A DNA stretch of 56,346 nt from JAYSFC01 sp041913505 (GTDB lineage: Bacteria; Pseudomonadota; Gammaproteobacteria; Burkholderiales; Burkholderiaceae_C). Positions 50,841 to 56,346 of the stretch are shown in pieces. The position numbers and the translations under genes are program-made. The stretch lies in the NCBI GenBank assembly GCA_041913505.1, contig JAYSFC010000005.1, positions 1 to 56,346 of the forward strand, read 5' to 3'. The notes below the pieces were generated by a model that did not search any database, was not told the DNA's origin, and was given only the letters and a program-made list of their open reading frames with translations. Numbering within the stretch: position 1 is the stretch's first letter; each line of letters opens with the position of its first letter.

Positions 50841-52541
50841 ATGAATTCTGAATCACTCTGGGCCCAAAGCGCCCAGCAAATCCAGCAAATGTTCTCGAAC
50901 AGCTGGGCCCAGGCGCTGCAATCCTTTCAGCAGGCGGATCTGGGAGGCGCCAAGGCGCCCCTGGCCCTGCGGTTCGCGCCCGAGAAGCTGCAGGCCTTGC
51001 AGCAGCAGTACCTCAAGGAAGCCGGCGAACTGTGGCAGCAAAGCCTGCAGGGCACCTCCAAGATCGGTGACCGGCGTTTTTCGGGCGAGGGCTGGGCCCA
51101 GAACCCCGTTGCTGCCTTCTCGGCAGCGGCCTACCTGCTCAATGCGCGCGCCATGATGGGCCTGGCCGAAGCCGTGGAGGCCGACGAGAAGACGCGCGCG
51201 CGCATCCGCTTCGGCGTGGAGCAGTGGATGGCGGCCATGTCGCCGAGCAACTTCATGGCCTTCAATGCCGAGGCGCAGAAGAAGGCCCTCGAGACGCAGG
51301 GCGAGAGCATCGCCAAGGGCATCGCCAATCTGCTGCACGACCTGCGCCAGGGCCATGTCTCCATGACGGACGAAAGCCTGTTCGAGGTGGGCCGCAATGT
51401 AGCCACCACCGAGGGTGCCGTGGTGTTCGAGAACGAGCTGTTTCAGCTCCTCGAGTACAAGCCGCTCACGGCCAAGGTGTATGAGCGGCCGTTCCTGCTC
51501 GTGCCGCCGTGCATCAACAAGTTCTACATCCTCGACCTGCAACCCGAGAACTCGCTCATCCGCTACGCGGTGGAGCAAGGCCACCGCACCTTCGTGGTGA
51601 GCTGGCGCAACCCTGACGAGTCGCTCGCCCACAAGACCTGGGACGACTACATTGAAGATGCCGTGCTCGAGGCCATCCGCGTGGTGCAGCAGATCACGGG
51701 CGCCGAACAACTCAACGCACTGGGCTTCTGCGTGGGCGGGACCATGCTCTCGAACGCGCTGGCCGTGCTGGCCGCGCGCGGCGAGGAGGCCCCCGTGGCG
51801 AGCGCCACATTCCTGACCACGCTGATCGACTTCACCGACACGGGCATCCTCGACGTGTTCATCGACGAGAACTTCGTGCGTTTTCGCGAACTGCAGATGG
51901 GGCAGGGCGGCCTCATGAAGGGGCAGGACCTCGCGTCCACCTTCAGCTTCCTGCGGCCCAATGACCTGGTCTGGAACTACGTGGTGGGCAACTACCTCAA
52001 GGGCGAAACGCCGCCGCCGTTCGATCTGCTCTACTGGAACAGCGACAGCACCAATCTGCCCGGGCCGTTCTACGCCTGGTACCTGCGCAACTTCTACCTC
52101 GAGAACAACCTCGTCCAGCCCGGCAAGCTCACCGTGTGCGGCGAGCAGCTCGATCTGCGGCAGGTGGACCTGCCGGTCTACATCTACGGCTCGCGCGAGG
52201 ACCACATCGTGCCCATCACGGCGGCCTACGCGTCCACGCAGGTGCTGCCGGGCAAGAAACGTTTCGTGATGGGGGCCTCGGGCCATATTGCCGGCGTGAT
52301 CAACCCGCCGGCCAAGGGCAAGCGCAGCCACTGGATCCGTGCCGATGGCAAGCTTCCCGCCACGCTGGACGCCTGGCTGGCGGGCGCTACCGAGCATCCG
52401 GGCAGCTGGTGGACCGACTGGGCGGCCTGGCTCAAGGGCCACGCTGGCAAGCAGATCGCCGCGCCCAAAGGCTATGGCAAGGCGCCGCGCTTCAAGGCCA
52501 TCGAGCCGGCCCCGGGCCGCTACGTGAAGCAGAAGGCCTGA
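50841..52541 (+). CDS. phaC: Class I poly(3-hydroxyalkanoate) synthase
   Basis: A 566-residue PHA synthase that polymerises 3-hydroxybutyryl-CoA on the granule surface. The N-terminal domain (about 1-190) is followed by the alpha/beta-hydrolase core with the lipase-like box GFCVGG, where C297 is the nucleophile. The Asp is in SREDHIVPIT and the His in GASGHIAGVINPP. Its length is close to Cupriavidus PhaC (589). The ATG at 50841 is the first Met matching the family start. It is followed by phaA and phaB in the standard order. Confidence 0.96.
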   Translation: MNSESLWAQSAQQIQQMFSNSWAQALQSFQQADLGGAKAPLALRFAPEKLQALQQQYLKEAGELWQQSLQGTSKIGDRRFSGEGWAQNPVAAFSAAAYLLNARAMMGLAEAVEADEKTRARIRFGVEQWMAAMSPSNFMAFNAEAQKKALETQGESIAKGIANLLHDLRQGHVSMTDESLFEVGRNVATTEGAVVFENELFQLLEYKPLTAKVYERPFLLVPPCINKFYILDLQPENSLIRYAVEQGHRTFVVSWRNPDESLAHKTWDDYIEDAVLEAIRVVQQITGAEQLNALGFCVGGTMLSNALAVLAARGEEAPVASATFLTTLIDFTDTGILDVFIDENFVRFRELQMGQGGLMKGQDLASTFSFLRPNDLVWNYVVGNYLKGETPPPFDLLYWNSDSTNLPGPFYAWYLRNFYLENNLVQPGKLTVCGEQLDLRQVDLPVYIYGSREDHIVPITAAYASTQVLPGKKRFVMGASGHIAGVINPPAKGKRSHWIRADGKLPATLDAWLAGATEHPGSWWTDWAAWLKGHAGKQIAAPKGYGKAPRFKAIEPAPGRYVKQKA

Positions 52542-52632
52542 TACGCAAAAGTCCTGACCCTCAACCCTGCGAGAATTTTGTGCAGCGCCGCATCAAAGAG
52601 GGCGCCTGAATCGTGTTCTAGAAAGGATTGCC

Positions 52633-53811
<1,179 letters not shown>

Positions 53812-53841
53812 TCTTCGTTCTGCGACGCCATCGGGCACCGG

Positions 53842-53868
53842 AAACGCCGCGCGATGCGCGGCGTTTTT
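53842..53868 (+). terminator. Terminator between phaA and phaB
   Basis: An 11-bp perfect GC-rich stem (53842-53852 with 53856-53866) with a 3-base loop is followed by T residues, 30 bases after the phaA stop. It implies that phaB is at least partly transcribed from its own promoter in 53870-54023. Confidence 0.8.
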
Positions 53869-54023
53869 CATAGCGCGCTGGCATGGGCAAGATCCCGCAT
53901 GGCCGGTTTTGGTGAAGAAAACGCGGCGGTGTTGGAAATTGTGTTGCTTGGTGTTTACCTCAACGAAGCTGGCATAAATCTTGGGTAGAGTGGCTGCGTC
54001 AACCATCCACAAGGAGCACGAGA

Positions 54024-54761
54024 ATGAGTCAGAAAGTAGCGTATGTCACCGGCGGTATGGGAGGCATCGGCACCGCAATTTGCCAGCGCCTTCACAAGGA
54101 AGGGTTCAAGGTGATCGCCGGCTGCGGCCCCACGCGCGACTACCAGAAGTGGCTGGACGAGCAGAAATCCAAGGGATTTACGTTCTACGCCTCGGTGGGC
54201 AACGTGGGGGACTGGGATTCCACGGTGGAAGCCTTCACCAAGGCCAAGACGGAGCACGGCGGTATCGACGTGCTCGTGAACAACGCCGGCATCACGCGGG
54301 ACCGCATGTTCCTCAAGATGACGCGCGAAGACTGGGATGCCGTGATCGAAACCAACCTGAACTCCATGTTCAATGTGACCAAGCAGGTGGTGGGAGACAT
54401 GGTGGAGAAGGGCTGGGGCCGCATCATCAACATCAGCAGCGTGAACGGCGAGAAGGGTCAGGCTGGCCAGACCAACTACTCGGCCGCCAAGGCCGGCATG
54501 CACGGCTTCACGATGGCGCTGGCACAGGAGCTGGCCACCAAGGGCGTGACGGTGAATACCGTGAGCCCGGGCTATATCGGCACGGACATGGTCAAGGCGA
54601 TCCGCCCCGACGTGCTCGACAAAATCGTGGCCACCATTCCCGTCAAGCGTCTGGGTGAGCCCAGCGAGATCGCGTCGATCATTGCCTGGCTGGCCTCCGA
54701 CGAGGGCGGCTATTCGACCGGTGCGGATTTCTCGGTCAACGGCGGCCTGCACATGGGCTGA
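54024..54761 (+). CDS. phaB: Acetoacetyl-CoA reductase
   Basis: A 245-residue NADPH-dependent short-chain dehydrogenase that makes (R)-3-hydroxybutyryl-CoA for PHB synthesis. It has the cofactor motif TGGMGGIG (residues 9-16), NNAG at 86-89, the catalytic Ser in NISSVNG (about 138-139), and Tyr152 and Lys156 in YSAAKAG. AAGGAG stands eight bases before the ATG. It lies 212 bases after phaA behind a terminator, so separate expression is likely. Confidence 0.97.
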   Translation: MSQKVAYVTGGMGGIGTAICQRLHKEGFKVIAGCGPTRDYQKWLDEQKSKGFTFYASVGNVGDWDSTVEAFTKAKTEHGGIDVLVNNAGITRDRMFLKMTREDWDAVIETNLNSMFNVTKQVVGDMVEKGWGRIINISSVNGEKGQAGQTNYSAAKAGMHGFTMALAQELATKGVTVNTVSPGYIGTDMVKAIRPDVLDKIVATIPVKRLGEPSEIASIIAWLASDEGGYSTGADFSVNGGLHMG

Positions 54762-54773
54762 GGATTTGTACAG

Positions 54774-54811
54774 CCAATAAAAAACCCCGCGAAAGCGGGG
54801 TTTTTTATTGG
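54774..54811. terminator. Bidirectional terminator after phaB
   Basis: A perfect 17-bp stem (54774-54790 with 54795-54811) with a GAAA tetraloop has an A-run on one side and a T-run on the other. It is 12 bases after the phaB stop. On the other strand it lies 57 bases beyond the stop of a 24-codon ORF, which it could also terminate. Confidence 0.92.
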
Positions 54812-54868
54812 GAGGAGCAGAAGAACGGGGGCGCGGGAGCCGGGGTACCGGCCGCCGTGGGCCCACCT

Positions 54869-54943
54869 TCAGAAGCGGGCCGGTGCGCGCTTGCGGTCGC
54901 GTTCGTCTTCGGGCCAAGCAGACATGATAGCGGTGGTGTTCAT
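54869..54943 (-). CDS. Possible small protein, 24 aa
   Basis: A 24-codon ORF encodes MNTTAIMSAWPEDE followed by a basic end, RDRKRAPARF. The ATG at 54943 has a perfect AAGGAG nine bases upstream. It is isolated between the ABC-F gene (same strand, upstream) and the bidirectional terminator, so it could form its own short transcription unit. There is no membrane segment or signal peptide. The composition (acidic middle, basic end) is compatible with a real small protein, but nothing is known of its function. Confidence 0.45.
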   Translation of the reverse strand: MNTTAIMSAWPEDERDRKRAPARF

Positions 54944-55117
54944 ACGGGGAAACTCCTTCGATGAGTGAACAACGCACCGGCGAGATACCGCGTTGACAGA
55001 AAATCCAAAAAAAATGCAACGGGGCAAGCGAGGGTCTGTTTGCTATGAATAGAGGAGCTTAATCCCATTAACCCATAAGGAGAAAAAGGAAAAATAGGAG
55101 GTGCTGGTTACAGCTTT

Positions 55118-56346
55118 TTACGCCTCCACCGCCCCCTGCTCAAGCGTTTCGATGGCGGATGACAGGTCGAGCCAACGCTCTTCCAGCGCGTCGATTTCGT
55201 CGCCGCAGGCCTTCAGCCGCCGGCCGTTGTCGGCGATTTCGGCGGGGGGCAGGGGCTGCGTCAGGCGGTCCTCGATCTGGCTTTTCTCCGTGGCCAGGAT
55301 CGCCAGCCGTTGGGTGACCTGGTCGAGTTCGCGCTTGAGTGGACGGGTTTTCTCGGCCAGCTGCTGGCGCGCCAGGGCGCTGGCCTTGCGCTGTTCCCGC
55401 CCGTCCCTTGCCGGAGCGGTAGGCGGCGGGGCTACGGCTTGGGGCTGTGCCGGTGCGGACTGTGGTGCAGCGGCTTGCGCGTCCGCCGCGCGGGCCTGCT
55501 CGCGCAGCCGCTTGGATTCTTCGAGCAGGTAGCGCTGGTAGTCATCGAGGTCGCCATCGAACGGGCCCACCTGGCCCCGGCCCACCATCCAGAACTCGTC
55601 GCACACGGCCCGCAGCAGGGCACGGTCATGGCTCACCAGCATCACGGTGCCCTCGAATTCGTTGAGCGCCATCGACAGCGCCTCGCGAGTGGCCAGGTCC
55701 AGGTGGTTGGTGGGTTCGTCGAGCAGCAGCAGGTTGGGGCGCTGCCAGACGATCATGGCCAGCACCAGGCGTGCCTTTTCACCCCCGCTCATGGTGCCCA
55801 CGGCCTGCTTGACCATGTCGCCGCTGAAATTGAAGGTGCCCAGGAAGTTGCGCAGGTCCTGCTCGCGGCTGGGCTGCCTGGTGTCGGGGCCCAGTTCCTT
55901 GGCCAGGCGGACCATGTGCTCCAGCGGGTTGTCGCCCGGGCGCAGCACGTCGAGCTCCTGCTGCGCGAAGTAGCCGATCGACAGGCCCTTGCCCTCGGTC
56001 ACCGAGCCGGCCAGCGGCCGCATGGTGCGTGCGATGGTCTTGACCAGCGTGGATTTGCCCTGGCCGTTGGCCCCCAGGATGCCGATGCGCTGTCCCGCGA
56101 GCACAGAGCGGTTCACGCCGCGCAGGATGGTGGTTTCGCTGCCATCCTCTGCCCGGTAGCCGAAGGCCGCGTCGGCGATAGCCAGCATGGGGTTGGGCAG
56201 GTTGAGCGGCTCCTTGAACTCGAACGTGAACTCGGCCTCAGCCAGCACGGGCGCAATCTTCTCCATGCGCTCGAGCGCCTTGACGCGGCTTTGGGCCTGC
56301 TTGGCCTTGCTGGCCTTGGCCTTGAAGCGGTCGATGAACTTCTGCA
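55118..56346 (-). CDS. ABC-F family ATPase, YheS-like (3' part)
   Basis: The C-terminal part (about 409 residues) of an ABC-F protein; the frame continues to the window edge. It begins inside the inter-domain linker (KFIDRFKAKASKAKQAQS), then the second ATPase domain with Walker A GANGQGKST, signature MSGGEKARLVLAM and Walker B LLLLDEPTNHLDLA. A charged coiled-coil C-terminal extension (about the last 110 residues) follows. Linker and tail resemble YheS/Uup-type members that act on ribosomes and have no membrane domain. The N-terminal ATPase domain is outside the window. Confidence 0.9.
   Translation of the reverse strand, partial: QKFIDRFKAKASKAKQAQSRVKALERMEKIAPVLAEAEFTFEFKEPLNLPNPMLAIADAAFGYRAEDGSETTILRGVNRSVLAGQRIGILGANGQGKSTLVKTIARTMRPLAGSVTEGKGLSIGYFAQQELDVLRPGDNPLEHMVRLAKELGPDTRQPSREQDLRNFLGTFNFSGDMVKQAVGTMSGGEKARLVLAMIVWQRPNLLLLDEPTNHLDLATREALSMALNEFEGTVMLVSHDRALLRAVCDEFWMVGRGQVGPFDGDLDDYQRYLLEESKRLREQARAADAQAAAPQSAPAQPQAVAPPPTAPARDGREQRKASALARQQLAEKTRPLKRELDQVTQRLAILATEKSQIEDRLTQPLPPAEIADNGRRLKACGDEIDALEERWLDLSSAIETLEQGAVEA

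Noticed and set aside
53970..53990. Possible sigma-54 promoter before phaB (TGGCAT, then TTGG)
   Set aside because: The essential GC of the -12 element is not matched, so the resemblance is too weak.

Overview
The window is a GC-rich, densely packed bacterial chromosome segment with short intergenic gaps. Gene content and order (class I phaC-phaA-phaB, smc-zipA-ligA, a divergent metE/metR pair, a Bug-type solute receptor, many LysR regulators, a prpC-acnD-prpF propionate cluster) point to a betaproteobacterium of the Burkholderiales, most likely the Comamonadaceae (Acidovorax/Alicycliphilus/Comamonas-like). The assignment rests on recognition of protein families and gene order, not on a database search. 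No rRNA or tRNA gene, CRISPR array, transposase, integrase or phage gene was recognised.

Left part (1-12.5 kb): the 3' end of a monomeric NADP-isocitrate dehydrogenase, a DUF192 protein, a small exported Ala/Pro/Lys protein and a second, dimeric isocitrate dehydrogenase (icd). These are followed by a LysR regulator facing an NADP-binding oxidoreductase, then a two-gene unit (Bug receptor plus AbgB-like M20 amidohydrolase) with its divergent LysR regulator. After that come an orphan membrane protein, a methyltransferase, a 5'-truncated glutamine amidotransferase and a stand-alone trpB without trpA.

Island-like part (about 12.5-14.3 kb): a visibly less GC-rich stretch with orphan small proteins, two of them tiny membrane proteins on the minus strand. 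Each is followed by a palindrome-bounded element. One of these elements resembles an integron attC site.

Central part (14.3-35.1 kb): a valine/isobutyrate catabolic cluster (mmsA, an LprI-like gene, acyl-CoA dehydrogenase, a TfoX-N gene, mmsB) with a divergent LysR regulator; metE/metR; a periplasmic glucarpidase-like carboxypeptidase; an ABC exporter; a CopD-like membrane protein; a PAS-GAF-GGDEF diguanylate cyclase. Then comes the 2-methylcitrate cluster prpC-acnD-prpF plus a PEP mutase/isocitrate lyase family gene, all on the minus strand. It is controlled, by inference, by a divergent ScfR/RamB-like regulator, and the shared promoter region holds five copies of a TTGCGAA motif.

Right part (36.8-56.3 kb): a large membrane GGDEF-EAL protein, a YnfA-like membrane protein, the smc-zipA-ligA unit, a Nudix hydrolase, a DUF2242 lipoprotein, MarR, maleylacetoacetate isomerase, PgeF/YfiH, a small membrane protein, the polyhydroxybutyrate genes phaC, phaA and phaB, an unannotated 24-codon ORF, and the 3' part of an ABC-F ATPase of YheS type.

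Metabolically the window links acyl-CoA supply and storage. Valine and propionate breakdown feed propionyl-CoA to the methylcitrate route, isocitrate dehydrogenases supply NADPH, and PhaA/B/C convert acetyl-CoA and NADPH into PHB. Copies of a dispersed repeat of about 50-70 bp appear between genes and, in at least one case, form the end of a coding sequence.
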